From positions 6,605-65,615 of the forward strand of contig JALOBU010000016.1 of NCBI GenBank assembly GCA_023228145.1: 59,011 bases of DNA, given 5' to 3'. Under the pieces are notes generated by a model. That model was not told where the DNA came from. It saw only the letters and a program-made list of their open reading frames with translations, and ran no database searches. The first letter of the stretch is position 1. The number at the start of each line of letters is the position of its first letter. Source of the stretch: Bacteroidales bacterium (lineage in GTDB: Bacteria; Bacteroidota; Bacteroidia; Bacteroidales; CAIWKO01). Shown here in pieces: positions 1-9,201 of the stretch. A program made the translations under genes and the position numbers.

Positions 1-3
1 GTG

Positions 4-77
4 TGGAGCGTATGGGAGTCGAACCCATGACCTTCAGACTGCCAGTCTGACACTCTAGCCAACTGAGCTAACGCCCC
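4..77 (-). tRNA. tRNA-Ala (anticodon GGC)
   Basis: The minus strand folds as a full cloverleaf. The 7-bp acceptor stem (GGGGCGT with ACGCTCC, one G-U pair) has discriminator A. The D arm is GCTC/GAGT. The anticodon stem TCAGA/TCTGA closes the loop CTGGCAG, giving anticodon GGC (alanine). The T arm contains GGTTCGACTCC. CCA is not encoded. It lies at the window edge and is read away from thpR. Confidence 0.95.
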
Positions 78-137
78 AACAGCTTGCAAAAGTAAAATAT
101 TTCTTTATATTTTTACAAAATTTTTTGTGTTTCTTCA

Positions 138-695
138 ATGAAAAGAATATTTGCAGCCATAAAAATTGAACCCTCAGTGGAGTTGCTTGAAAGTTTTGAA
201 GCCCTCAAACAATCTTTGAAACATGAAAAAATTAAATGGGTGGGAAATAAAAACCTTCACTTGACATTGAAATTCTTTGGAGAAACACCTGAAGAAAAAG
301 TAAATGAAATTTGTAGTGAATTTAAAAAAATATCTGCCGATTCATTTAATATCAGATTAATGAACTTAAAGATATTCGGCAGCCATTACAAACCTAGAGT
401 AATTTTTATGGAAACAACTCTAAACCCGAACCTGGAAAAGTTAAGCAACCTCATACAGGAGTCTATATTGCCTTTGGGATTTGACCCCGGGCGAGATGCC
501 ATGGTGCTGCATCTAACATTGGGAAGAATAAAAAATATCAGCGATAAAAGATATTTTCAACAAATTATTCAAACGACATCCAACAGTTTTGTACTGAATC
601 AATATGTTGACAGGTTTTATTTGTTCGAGAGCATCCTTCGGACTAAAGGGCCAGAATATCATGTGTTAGAGACATTCTTTTTTAAAAAGAATTAA
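138..695 (+). CDS. thpR: RNA 2',3'-cyclic phosphodiesterase (2'-5' RNA ligase family)
   Basis: The 185-residue protein belongs to the two-histidine (2H) phosphoesterase family. It has the two signature motifs at H41-L-T43 (within LHLTLKFFG) and H125-L-T127 (within LHLTLGR). The N-terminus MKRIFAAIK and the length are normal for ThpR/LigT. Known members hydrolyse 2',3'-cyclic phosphate ends of RNA and can join 2'-5' ends in vitro. It is a soluble cytoplasmic enzyme. It lies between two tRNA genes, which is suggestive of RNA processing, but the neighbour relation is not evidence of a joint role. The start is the only ATG before the first conserved strand. Confidence 0.9.
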   Translation: MKRIFAAIKIEPSVELLESFEALKQSLKHEKIKWVGNKNLHLTLKFFGETPEEKVNEICSEFKKISADSFNIRLMNLKIFGSHYKPRVIFMETTLNPNLEKLSNLIQESILPLGFDPGRDAMVLHLTLGRIKNISDKRYFQQIIQTTSNSFVLNQYVDRFYLFESILRTKGPEYHVLETFFFKKN

Positions 696-756
696 GAATA
701 ACATTTATAGCGTTTAATGCAATAAGTTGAAAAATTATCTCTAATTGAAAAAAATG

Positions 757-785
757 TTTGCAAATTGAAATTTTATGTATCTTTG
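757..785 (+). promoter_or_regulatory. Bacteroidota-type promoter for tRNA-Gln
   Basis: A -33 TTTG (757-760) is followed after 17 bp by TATCTTTG (778-785), which fits the Bacteroidota -7 consensus TAnnTTTG. The tRNA begins 11 bp downstream. The same transcript could continue into rimP-nusA-infB. Confidence 0.7.
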
Positions 786-795
786 CACCCGCAAT

Positions 796-868
796 TGTCC
801 TATGGTGTAATTGGCAACACGTCTGATTTTGGTTCAGAAGAGTCCAGGTTCGATTCCTGGTAGGACAA
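796..868 (+). tRNA. tRNA-Gln (anticodon TTG)
   Basis: The acceptor stem TGTCCTA/TAGGACA has discriminator A868. The D stem is GTGT/ACAC. The anticodon stem TCTGA/TCAGA has loop TTTTGGT, giving anticodon TTG (glutamine). The T arm is CCAGG/CCTGG around TTCGATT. CCA is not encoded. It stands 57 bp upstream of rimP. Confidence 0.95.
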
Positions 869-889
869 CAGAAAACGGTAAAGAGGAAG

Positions 890-907
890 AGGGGACGTGA
901 GTCCCCT
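890..907 (+). terminator. Perfect 7-bp hairpin between tRNA-Gln and rimP (terminator or attenuator)
   Basis: AGGGGAC (890-896) and GTCCCCT (901-907) pair perfectly around a GTGA tetraloop of the GNRA type. The T-rich tract ATTTTATTG follows. It could end the tRNA transcript, serve as a processing boundary, or attenuate read-through into rimP. The sequence alone cannot separate these. Confidence 0.55.
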
Positions 908-925
908 ATTTTATTGAATATAAAT

Positions 926-1381
926 ATGATAACAGAAAAACAGCTCAGCAGAATTATTAATAAAAAACTTCAGGATACGGAACTATTTTTAGTAGAAGTT
1001 AGTATCGGAAGAGGAAATCGTATTACGGTCTATATTGATTCCGATAAATATGTCAGTATTGATGATTGCGCTACACTTAGCAGGCATATTGAATCCGAAC
1101 TCAATCGAGATGTTGAGGATTTTGAACTTGAAGTATCCTCCGCGGGCCTTGACAGACCTTTGAAAATTACCAGGCAATACACAAAAAACATTGGTAATGA
1201 CCTTAAAATAACTTTGCATGATAATAAAATAATTGTCGCTGCTTTGTTAGGAGCCGACGAAAAAGAAGTACACCTGCTTATACCTGAAGACAAGAAAAAC
1301 AAAAATCCGGAGTTGGAACTTAAACTTAAGTATAATGAGATTAAAAAAGCTCAGGTGATAATAAAATTTGAAAAGAAATAA
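926..1381 (+). CDS. rimP: Ribosome maturation factor RimP
   Basis: This is a 151-residue protein from ATG 926. An in-frame TTG at 914 would add four residues, but the ATG gives the usual N-terminus (MITEKQL). The central segment with the motif SSAGLDRPL is the hallmark of RimP (DUF150), followed by a small C-terminal Sm-like beta domain. RimP binds the free 30S subunit and assists late maturation of the 30S head. The order rimP-nusA-infB is conserved across bacteria, which fixes the identity. Thirty-four bp separate it from nusA. Confidence 0.93.
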   Translation: MITEKQLSRIINKKLQDTELFLVEVSIGRGNRITVYIDSDKYVSIDDCATLSRHIESELNRDVEDFELEVSSAGLDRPLKITRQYTKNIGNDLKITLHDNKIIVAALLGADEKEVHLLIPEDKKNKNPELELKLKYNEIKKAQVIIKFEKK

Positions 1382-1415
1382 TAAATATTTGATTAACAAT
1401 TAAAAATGCTGTACA

Positions 1416-2651
1416 ATGGAAAGCATCAATTTAGTAGAATCGTTTTCGGAATTTAAAGAGTTTAAAAATATTGAACGCGAAACCATGATGCGTATCCTGG
1501 AGGATGTTTTCAGGCATATGCTTATAAAAAAATACGGTTCGGATGAAAATTTCGATATTATTGTGAATATTGACAAGGGCGACCTTGAAGTATGGCGTAA
1601 CCGTAAAATTGTTGATGATAATGAGGTAACTGACGATAATAAGGAAATAGCTTATTCTGATGCAATAAAAATCGAACCCGATTTCGAAATAGGAGAAGAT
1701 GTTTCGGAAGAAGTAAAGCTTTTGGATTTTGGCAGACGTGAAATCTTGGCAATGCGTCAAAACCTGATATCAAAGATACAGGAATATGAAAAAGAAAATA
1801 TCTACAAAGAATATATTGAAAAAGTAGGCCAGATAGTTACCGGCGAAGTTTATCAGGTTTGGAAAAAAGAAATACTTGTGCTTGACGATGAAGATATAGA
1901 ACTAATACTTCCTAAATCAGAGCAAATTCCCTCGGACTTTTATCGTAAAGGCGATTCTATAAGAGCTGTGGTTCTCAAAGTGGAAATGAAGAATGCCACA
2001 CCTTATATTATATTATCACGAACATCACCTGTGTTTCTTGAAAGGCTTTTTGAAGCCGAAGTGCCGGAAGTGTTTGACGGACTGATAACTATAAAAAAGA
2101 TTGTACGCATTCCCGGTGAACGTGCCAAGGTAGCCGTTGAATCTTATGACGACCGTATTGACCCTGTTGGCGCTTGTGTGGGAATGAAGGGTGCACGCAT
2201 CCATGGGATAGTCCGTGAACTTAAAAACGAAAATATTGATGTGATAAATTTTACTACCAACACATCCTTATACATCAGCCGCGCCCTGAGCCCTGCAAAA
2301 ATTTCTTCCATTAAACTCGACGAAAAAAATAAAAAGGCCGACGTTTTTCTGAAACCCGACCAGGTTTCTCTGGCGATTGGAAAAGGCGGATATAATATCA
2401 AACTTGCATCCAAACTCACCGATTATGAAATTGATGTGTACCGCGATGCAGATACGGATTTTGAAGATGTTGACTTACAGGAATTCACAGATGAAATAGA
2501 TGAATGGATTATTGATGAACTAAAAAACATCGGCTGTGATACCGCAAAGAGTGTGTTGGAACTAAGTGTCGAAGAACTTGTACAGCGAACTGACCTTGAA
2601 GAAGAGACAATACGGGAAGTTGTCAAAATATTAAGATCAGAATTTGAATAA
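1416..2651 (+). CDS. nusA: Transcription termination/antitermination factor NusA
   Basis: The 411-residue protein has the NusA order: an N-terminal RNA-polymerase-binding domain (about 1-125), an S1 RNA-binding domain (about 135-200, GQIVTGEVYQV), and two KH domains with GxxG loops near residues 256-259 (GMKG) and 323-326 (GKGG). A short acidic tail with a helix-hairpin-helix-like segment (TAKSVLELSVEELV) follows. The length matches Bacteroidota NusA, which lacks the extended C-terminal repeats of E. coli. It modulates pausing, intrinsic termination and antitermination. It sits between rimP and infB in the conserved cluster. Confidence 0.96.
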   Translation: MESINLVESFSEFKEFKNIERETMMRILEDVFRHMLIKKYGSDENFDIIVNIDKGDLEVWRNRKIVDDNEVTDDNKEIAYSDAIKIEPDFEIGEDVSEEVKLLDFGRREILAMRQNLISKIQEYEKENIYKEYIEKVGQIVTGEVYQVWKKEILVLDDEDIELILPKSEQIPSDFYRKGDSIRAVVLKVEMKNATPYIILSRTSPVFLERLFEAEVPEVFDGLITIKKIVRIPGERAKVAVESYDDRIDPVGACVGMKGARIHGIVRELKNENIDVINFTTNTSLYISRALSPAKISSIKLDEKNKKADVFLKPDQVSLAIGKGGYNIKLASKLTDYEIDVYRDADTDFEDVDLQEFTDEIDEWIIDELKNIGCDTAKSVLELSVEELVQRTDLEEETIREVVKILRSEFE

Positions 2652-2704
2652 GCAAACCAATGTTGAAATAATTCAGGGAAAAAAGAAAATAAAAGCCTCA
2701 TTAT

Positions 2705-5683
2705 ATGGAAGAATCCAATAAAACGTACCGCTTGAGTAAAATTGCCATTGAATTCAATATCAAGGTGGGTACTGTTGTTGATTTCCTTGCGAAAAAAGGG
2801 TTTAAAGTTGACAACAACCCTAATGGCAAAATTACGGGAGAAATGTACGAGTTGTTACTTAAGGAGTTTCAGACCCAGAAACAGGTGAAGGAAACATCCA
2901 AAAAACTGGATATTGGTATTTCTCGTCATGAAACAGTAACGCTTGATAAGGCCAAAGAACGTGAAATAGAAAATGATTTTTCACAGGATAAAGACTTGTT
3001 TATTAAAAATGTCCCTGTAACTTTTCCTGAAGAAACAAAAACAACAATAAAGTCAAAAGAGACAGAGAAAGAGACTGCTGAAAAAACTGAAAAAAAAGAG
3101 CCTGTTCAGGAGAGCAAAGAACCTGCTGCCAAAGAAAAAGGAAAAATTAAAAGAGAAGACATAATAGAAAAAACTATAGAAGCCGCTCCGACAAATGAAC
3201 TGAAAATTATTGGCAAAATTGATATTGATAAAATAACAGAAAAGAAATCTACTAAAAAAACTAAAGAAGAAACCAAAAATACAAAAACAAAAAAGTCCCA
3301 AACTGAAGAAACACCGGAAAGTGATAAGAAAGTTGAAACAGAAGATGTTGTTGGAACCCCTGATAAAAAAACAAAAGCAAAGAAAAAAGAAGTACCTCAG
3401 GAAGAGCCTGCTGGAGAATTTGAAAAGCATGAAAAAGAAGTAGAACCTGAAGTTATTGAACCTGAAGTTAATATAAAAGCGGAAACCCCCAAAGATGATA
3501 ACTTTATAAAAACGGAATATAAGGTACTTACCGGACCTAAAGTTGTTGACAGAATTATATTGCCTGAGATAAAAATTAAGGAAACTCCACCCCCAAGGCA
3601 ATTTGCAGGCTCTTCATCTGACGAAAAAGCTCTTGGTAAAAAGAAAAAACGTAAACGCATTATAAAAGATTCTGCCAATGTAGCAAAACAACAGGTTACT
3701 CAATTTAATGAGCATGAGGATATTCATCGAAAATCTTCTCATAAAAAGCCACGTGGAAAAGCAACAGAACGTCCTGAAGTTTCTGACGAAGAGATACAAA
3801 AACAAATACGAGAAACGCTGGCACGACTTAGCACGACAACTAAATCAAAAGGAGCAAAGTACCGCAGGCAAAAAAGGGAGATGATACACCAGCAGATAGA
3901 AGAAAAGCAAATGTTGCAGGAAGAAGAAAAAAAGATTCTGAAGGTTACCGAGTTTGTTACTGTGAACGAAATTGCACAGATGATGAATGTCCCTGTGAAC
4001 AATATCATTTCCACATGCATGACTTTAGGGCTCTTTGTCTCTATCAATCAACGCCTTGATGCAGAAGTATTGTCAATTGTTGCGGAAGAGTTTGGATATA
4101 AAACAGAATTTATTTCAAAAGAATTAGAAGAAACAGTTCATATTGATGAAGACAAGCCCGAAGACCTGACACCACGGCATTCTATTGTTACTGTGATGGG
4201 ACATGTTGACCATGGGAAAACATTACTTCTTGATTATATAAGAAGTTCCAATGTCATAGCCGGTGAGGCAGGTGGTATTACACAGCATATCGGTGCGTAC
4301 GAAGTTACTTTGGAAGACGGCAAAAAGATAACATTTCTTGATACCCCAGGCCATGAGGCTTTCACGGCCATGCGTGCCCGCGGTGCAAAAGTTACGGATA
4401 TTGCAATCATCGTAATAGCCGCTGATGACAGCGTGATGCCCCAGACCGTAGAAGCCATTAATCATGCTATGGCAGCAAAAGTGCCAATAATTTTTGCTAT
4501 CAATAAAATTGATAAACCAAATGCTAACCCCGACAAAATCAGGGAAGCGTTGGCAAATATGAATTTCCTTGTGGAAGAATGGGGGGGAAAATACCAGTGC
4601 CAGGAGATTTCTGCAAAAAAAGGAATTAATATTGATAAACTACTCGAAAAAGTTCTGCTGGAAGCTGAAATGCTTGACTTGAAAGCCAATCCGGACCACA
4701 TACCTTATGGCACTGTACTTGAGTCGTCTCTTGAAAAGGGGCGTGGATATGTCGCAAAACTTCTCGTTCTCAATGGTACTCTGAAACAGGGGGATATGGT
4801 TTTAGCAGGATATAGCTTTGGAAGGGTTAAGGCCATGTACAATGAGCGTAACCAGCTTGTAAGTACTGCCGGTCCAGCATCGCCGATATTGTTGCTGGGG
4901 CTTAACGGAGCTCCACAGGCGGGCGACTCCTTCCAGGTGTTTCAGGATGAAAGGGAGGCAAAGGACCTTGCTAACAAACGCTTTCAACTGCAGAGAGAAC
5001 AAAATATCCGAACTCATAAACATATTACCCTCGACGAAATAGGTCGCAGAATTGCTATCGGTGATTTCAAGGAATTAAATGTGATTATCAAGGGTGATGT
5101 TGACGGTTCCATTGAAGCCCTTTCCGACTCAGTAATGAAGCTTTCTTCCGCCGAAGTACAGGTTAATGTAATACACATGTCAGTTGGGCAGATCACAGAA
5201 TCAGACGTATTGCTTGCATCGGCATCTAACGCCATTATCATTGGGTTCCAGGTTCGCCCTTCGGTTGCTGCACGAAAACTTGCAGAGCAGGAACAAATTG
5301 ACATACGCCTGTATTCCATCATTTTTAATGCCATCAACGAACTGAAGTCTGCTATTGAAGGTATGCTTTCACCGGAAATTGAAGAAAAAATCGTTTGTAA
5401 CCTTGAAGTAAAAGAAGTGTTTAAAATCTCTAAAGTTGGAACTGTTGCCGGTTGTATGTGCCTTGACGGAAAGATAACACGCAACACTTTGGTTAGGATA
5501 ATACGTAGCGGGATTGTCGGCTATTCCGGGAAACTCGGCTCATTGAAACGCTTCAAAGATGAAGTAAAAGAAGTTTATGTCGGGCAGGAATGTGGTTTAA
5601 ATATCGAAAATTTTAATGACATCAAAGTTGGGGATATCATCGAAGGTTACGAACAGATTGAAATCAAGAGGACACTTGCATAG
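2705..5683 (+). CDS. infB: Translation initiation factor IF-2
   Basis: The 992-residue protein starts with an IF2_N fold (about 6-55). A long low-complexity K/E-rich region (about 60-400), typical of Bacteroidota IF-2, follows. Then come a second IF2_N-like segment (about 420-470) and the GTPase core, with G1 GHVDHGKT at 499-506, G3 DTPGHEAF and G4 NKID. The C-terminal domains bind initiator fMet-tRNA. It delivers fMet-tRNA to the 30S complex and promotes subunit joining. The gene is downstream of nusA with a 53-bp gap. The antisense strand of the K/E-rich region creates long spurious reading frames. Confidence 0.97.
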   Translation: MEESNKTYRLSKIAIEFNIKVGTVVDFLAKKGFKVDNNPNGKITGEMYELLLKEFQTQKQVKETSKKLDIGISRHETVTLDKAKEREIENDFSQDKDLFIKNVPVTFPEETKTTIKSKETEKETAEKTEKKEPVQESKEPAAKEKGKIKREDIIEKTIEAAPTNELKIIGKIDIDKITEKKSTKKTKEETKNTKTKKSQTEETPESDKKVETEDVVGTPDKKTKAKKKEVPQEEPAGEFEKHEKEVEPEVIEPEVNIKAETPKDDNFIKTEYKVLTGPKVVDRIILPEIKIKETPPPRQFAGSSSDEKALGKKKKRKRIIKDSANVAKQQVTQFNEHEDIHRKSSHKKPRGKATERPEVSDEEIQKQIRETLARLSTTTKSKGAKYRRQKREMIHQQIEEKQMLQEEEKKILKVTEFVTVNEIAQMMNVPVNNIISTCMTLGLFVSINQRLDAEVLSIVAEEFGYKTEFISKELEETVHIDEDKPEDLTPRHSIVTVMGHVDHGKTLLLDYIRSSNVIAGEAGGITQHIGAYEVTLEDGKKITFLDTPGHEAFTAMRARGAKVTDIAIIVIAADDSVMPQTVEAINHAMAAKVPIIFAINKIDKPNANPDKIREALANMNFLVEEWGGKYQCQEISAKKGINIDKLLEKVLLEAEMLDLKANPDHIPYGTVLESSLEKGRGYVAKLLVLNGTLKQGDMVLAGYSFGRVKAMYNERNQLVSTAGPASPILLLGLNGAPQAGDSFQVFQDEREAKDLANKRFQLQREQNIRTHKHITLDEIGRRIAIGDFKELNVIIKGDVDGSIEALSDSVMKLSSAEVQVNVIHMSVGQITESDVLLASASNAIIIGFQVRPSVAARKLAEQEQIDIRLYSIIFNAINELKSAIEGMLSPEIEEKIVCNLEVKEVFKISKVGTVAGCMCLDGKITRNTLVRIIRSGIVGYSGKLGSLKRFKDEVKEVYVGQECGLNIENFNDIKVGDIIEGYEQIEIKRTLA

Positions 5684-5713
5684 ACATTACAAAAAAACAT
5701 CTCTAATCTTTTC

Positions 5714-6481
5714 TTAAAATCTAAAAATTTTTCTTGCGTTCACTGTTGTTGTATCAGCAACCTTTTCAATAGTGGTATTCAAAAGTTCTGCTATAAATTC
5801 TGATATTATTCGTATAAACGAGCTTTCATTTCTTTTGCCACGGTAAGGGGCAGGGCTAAGGTAAGGCGAATCTGTTTCAAGTACTATATGTTCGAGGCCA
5901 AAATGTTTCACCACTTCAGCCATGGAAGCTTTTTTGTAAGTTACCACACCGCCTATCCCAAGAAAAAACCCCATCTCAATAACTTTTTCTGCTTCCTGTA
6001 AATTTCCGGGGAAACAATGAAAAATTCCGCTAAGCCCACTGTTTTTGTAAGGCTTAAGTATTGATAATATCTCGTTTAAGGATTTGCGCGAATGAATGAC
6101 AATAGGTAATTTATATTTCAATGCCATTTCAATCTGGAATGTAAATGATTCTATTTGTTCACGGTAATAAGTTTTATCCCAATATAGGTCAATGCCGGTT
6201 TCGCCAATACCATAATATTTGTTTTTACCGATTTCTTCATTAAGTAAATTAAGTTCTGCCTTAAAGTTTTCTTTGACGGATGTCGGGTGTAGTCCAAGCA
6301 TAGGCAGGCATACATCGGGAAATTTATCACTGAGGTTCAGCATCTCATTTCTTGTTGTACTGTCAATATCAGGCAGCATTAATTTGTTTACACCATTTTC
6401 TATTGCCCGCTGTACAACAGTTATTATATCTCCGGCAAATTCTTCGGCATATAAATGTGTGTGGGTATCGATGAAGTACAC
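5714..6481 (-). CDS. TatD-family metal-dependent hydrolase/DNase
   Basis: The 255-residue TIM-barrel amidohydrolase-like protein has the TatD metal ligands: H7-T-H9 near the start, the glutamate in GIGETGID, the histidine in VIHSR, the histidine in GIFHCF, and the aspartate in ETDSPYLSP. E. coli TatD and YcfH/YjjV relatives are 3'-5' exonucleases or D-tyrosyl deacylase-like enzymes, so the exact substrate is not determined here. It converges with infB across 30 bp with no clear terminator hairpin between them. Confidence 0.9.
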   Translation of the reverse strand: MYFIDTHTHLYAEEFAGDIITVVQRAIENGVNKLMLPDIDSTTRNEMLNLSDKFPDVCLPMLGLHPTSVKENFKAELNLLNEEIGKNKYYGIGETGIDLYWDKTYYREQIESFTFQIEMALKYKLPIVIHSRKSLNEILSILKPYKNSGLSGIFHCFPGNLQEAEKVIEMGFFLGIGGVVTYKKASMAEVVKHFGLEHIVLETDSPYLSPAPYRGKRNESSFIRIISEFIAELLNTTIEKVADTTTVNARKIFRF

Positions 6482-6553
6482 TTTTTCTTGCTTTCAGCAA
6501 ATATATTAAAATTTCGTCTTCCTTATTTATCTTGCATGGAAACAAAAAATGAT

Positions 6554-6610
6554 GAATATTGAATTAAGAAGTTAAGCACTTAATCATTCATTATTTGATA
6601 TTCAATATTC
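6554..6610. repeat. Interrupted 11-bp inverted repeat downstream of the glycosyltransferase
   Basis: GAATATTGAAT (6554-6564) and ATTCAATATTC (6600-6610) are perfect inverted arms 35 bp apart. A second smaller pair, TTAAG/CTTAA, lies between them. The element sits between tatD and the glycosyltransferase gene, both on the minus strand, just past the glycosyltransferase stop. It may act as an AT-rich terminator or be a dispersed intergenic repeat. Confidence 0.5.
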
Positions 6611-6616
6611 TATACG

Positions 6617-7336
6617 CTATTTACACTTGAAAAGCCCGTATTTCAATATGCAGTAGATAGCCCTGAAGCCATCTTTCCAGTTTATTTTTTTGCCTTCGGC
6701 ATAGGTGCGGCCATAGTATGATATGCCAACCTCATAAATACGGATATTTTTCTGCCTTGAAATTTTTGCAGTGATTTCAGGTTCAAATCCGAAACGGTTT
6801 TCCCTGATAGTAATACTTTGTATAAACTCTCTTTTGAAAAGTTTATAGCATGTTTCCATATCGGTAAGGTTCAGGTTGGTGAACATATTTGAAAAATATG
6901 TAAGAAAACGGTTACCGATTGAATGCCAGAAAAATAATATTCTGTGAGGGTTTCCTCCAATAAACCGGGAGCCGTAAACCACATCAGCAAAACCTGAAAG
7001 AACAGGCCGGAGTATTATATTGTATTCTTCGGGGTCATACTCCAGATCAGCATCCTGAATGATAACATAATCTCCCGTAGCTTTTTCTATGCCTGTCCTT
7101 AGCGCAGCACCTTTACCGGCATTATTTTCATGTTTAAAGTATTGTATGTTTAATCCGGGATTTTTTTCGCAATAATTTAATATGGCTTCCTCAGTATTGT
7201 CCTTCGAACAATCATTGACAATGATTATTTCCTTTTCAATGTTTTCGGTAAGAACAACAGCTTTGACTTTGTCCAGAATAAGATGAATGGTTTTTCCTTC
7301 GTTATAAGCCGGAATAATTATAGAGAGGACAGGCAT
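6617..7336 (-). CDS. Family 2 glycosyltransferase (dolichyl/polyprenyl-phosphate hexose synthase-like)
   Basis: The 239-residue GT-A fold protein opens with LSIIIPAYNEG. It has the nucleotide-sugar DxD motif at D95-A-D97 in QDADLEYDP, and the later segments YGSRF and MRT/METCYKLF typical of DPM1/GtrB-like enzymes. These transfer a sugar from UDP or GDP to a polyprenyl phosphate at the inner membrane face. No membrane segment is visible in this copy, so it resembles the soluble DPM1-type catalytic subunit. The acceptor and sugar cannot be inferred. It is divergent from the following envelope gene pair, across about 110 bp. Confidence 0.85.
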   Translation of the reverse strand: MPVLSIIIPAYNEGKTIHLILDKVKAVVLTENIEKEIIIVNDCSKDNTEEAILNYCEKNPGLNIQYFKHENNAGKGAALRTGIEKATGDYVIIQDADLEYDPEEYNIILRPVLSGFADVVYGSRFIGGNPHRILFFWHSIGNRFLTYFSNMFTNLNLTDMETCYKLFKREFIQSITIRENRFGFEPEITAKISRQKNIRIYEVGISYYGRTYAEGKKINWKDGFRAIYCILKYGLFKCK

Positions 7337-7421
7337 TTTTTTGTTACAAAAGTATTAATAATATTTATTACGTGAATAGATTAATTTTCCGAAAAGAATA
7401 AAAGCAGCACCAATTCGTTTG

Positions 7422-7429
7422 TATCTTTG
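7422..7429 (+). promoter_or_regulatory. Candidate -7 element (TATCTTTG)
   Basis: TATCTTTG fits TAnnTTTG exactly and lies 18 bp before the ATG at 7447. No convincing -33 TTTG is seen at the right distance. It is the best candidate for starting the two-gene unit 7447-11119. Confidence 0.45.
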
Positions 7430-7446
7430 CCCAAAATGATTAAGTG

Positions 7447-9201
7447 ATGTACAGGAAACACCGTATTTTTTTTCTGTTTGGATTAATACTTGTGTTTGCT
7501 TTGCTTTTTTTGTATATAATTTATGAATACAAATACCAAAAATATTTTCCCAAAACACCCTGGGTAGATTACCGAATTCCTGCCTCAGACAGTGTATCAT
7601 ATTATAATACTGTTTTATATGATTTTGAAAATGTCGGAAATAATATGCTTGTCAGTGATTCTATAGCTTTTTCCGAAAAAAAATCTGCAAAATCAAATGG
7701 TAAATACAGTATAGTGATACAGAAACCTTTATCAGAGTTTCATGGAGAAAAGTATATTGCTGCACGTTACGGAGCATGGCTGTTTTTTAATAAAAATTCT
7801 CAGCCGGATAAAGGGAAATTGATATTTCAGATTGTAGATAAAAATAATAAACCCAGGTTTTCGTGCAGTTCTGATATTGATGAGGCTCATGGTATTGGAG
7901 GGGAATGGTTTTATGTGTGCGGCCTGGCCGATTTTAAAGCGCTTGCGATTGAACCTGAAGACATTATTAAAATGTATTTTTGGAGTGAAAACAGCCAAGA
8001 GATATATCTGGACGATGCTGTTATAACATTGGGTTCCGTTGAATTTTCAGGGACTGAACCCCTCCTTGACAACCGAGCAGATAATTATATATTTACTCAG
8101 CAAAGAAACATGCCTCCGTATCCTTTTGTTTATTTTGAGAAGCAAAATTCTGTAATTGTTTCCCATAACTCTCCACAAGGAGCAAGCGATAATTTTCTTC
8201 AAGTATTTAAAGATGATTTGCTTATTGGTGGAAAGTTTTTTAATGCCCCGGGATACAATCAACAGCTGGTTGTTTTCAGAAAAGGTATTCCAGTTATCAT
8301 CTCATGGTTTGAGCAGGCTGGCGGCAAGCAGTTTATAAGAAAGATAAATACGGATAACTTACCTGAAATGAACATAGTGGTAAACCCTGTTACTACCGAT
8401 ATTGACGGAGATAGAGCGAATGAAGTTTTGTTTTTTTCTGAAACTTCAAAGTGGCTGGGTATTTTAAAATATAAACCGGCAAACACATCATTCTATTTGT
8501 ATGAAATGGAAATACCCATCAATAAAAAAATGATTGCTAAGCCACATCAGATAATACCTGTAAAATCCAGCGATAATAATAAAATACAAATCCTGATTGC
8601 GGAAGGCAGTGGTGCTTTAAATCTTTACGCAACCGAAAACGAAAAGTGGGTTCATAAGACTTCATATTTTGTCCCCGAGGCCAATACTAATAAATATTAT
8701 TGTCAATACGTAAGCGGTAATTTCAATATGGAAAAACAGCCGGCCAACCTCTTGCTTTTTTATCAGGATAAAACATCAGGTAAGGCTTATTATCAACTAT
8801 ATGAAATCAACAGCAAACAAAAAAACCTTACAAAAATTTTGCATGGCAATTTTGATAATCAATCGGATACACTTTATCCGCAAAACAAATTTTTTATTTG
8901 TGATATAGATAATGACGGTTTTTCAGAGTTCATCTCATATAATGATTCCCGTCGCCATGATTTTAAAATAATTGCTTGCGATAAAAAGGGTTTGTATGTT
9001 GTTGCAAATATTGATTTTACAGGATATGATAAAGATAATAACCCGAAGTATTATGAATTTTTGTCCATAGCTTCTGGCAATTTCGCTGCAAAAGATATGG
9101 CAGGGCTGATGCTAGTTTATGGAATGAATAAAAAAAACTCAACGGATTACGGTATGGACCTTTATAATTTCAAAAAAAACAAACCCGGCAATGAGTTTTA
9201 G
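7447..9201 (+). CDS. Membrane-anchored envelope protein with VCBS/FG-GAP-like repeats, function unknown
   Basis: The protein has 584 residues from ATG 7447 (a GTG at 7444 is the only alternative, one codon earlier). An N-terminal transmembrane anchor (about 5-25) precedes an extracytoplasmic body. Residues about 55-200 look like a beta-sandwich domain with DDAVITLG near its end, as in carbohydrate-binding modules. The rest holds beta-propeller-type repeats with calcium-loop-like motifs DIDGDRANE (about 318-326) and DIDNDGFSE (about 494). I cannot name it. It overlaps the next gene by 11 bp, so the two are translationally coupled and probably act together at the cell surface. Confidence 0.75.
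   Translation: MYRKHRIFFLFGLILVFALLFLYIIYEYKYQKYFPKTPWVDYRIPASDSVSYYNTVLYDFENVGNNMLVSDSIAFSEKKSAKSNGKYSIVIQKPLSEFHGEKYIAARYGAWLFFNKNSQPDKGKLIFQIVDKNNKPRFSCSSDIDEAHGIGGEWFYVCGLADFKALAIEPEDIIKMYFWSENSQEIYLDDAVITLGSVEFSGTEPLLDNRADNYIFTQQRNMPPYPFVYFEKQNSVIVSHNSPQGASDNFLQVFKDDLLIGGKFFNAPGYNQQLVVFRKGIPVIISWFEQAGGKQFIRKINTDNLPEMNIVVNPVTTDIDGDRANEVLFFSETSKWLGILKYKPANTSFYLYEMEIPINKKMIAKPHQIIPVKSSDNNKIQILIAEGSGALNLYATENEKWVHKTSYFVPEANTNKYYCQYVSGNFNMEKQPANLLLFYQDKTSGKAYYQLYEINSKQKNLTKILHGNFDNQSDTLYPQNKFFICDIDNDGFSEFISYNDSRRHDFKIIACDKKGLYVVANIDFTGYDKDNNPKYYEFLSIASGNFAAKDMAGLMLVYGMNKKNSTDYGMDLYNFKKNKPGNEF

Noticed and set aside
914..925. Upstream TTG start for rimP
   Set aside because: The ATG at 926 gives the standard RimP N-terminus; the TTG adds four unconserved residues.
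3053..3601. 182-codon minus-strand frame opposite infB
   Set aside because: It is the antisense of the K/E-rich low-complexity part of IF-2 and reads as F/S-rich nonsense.
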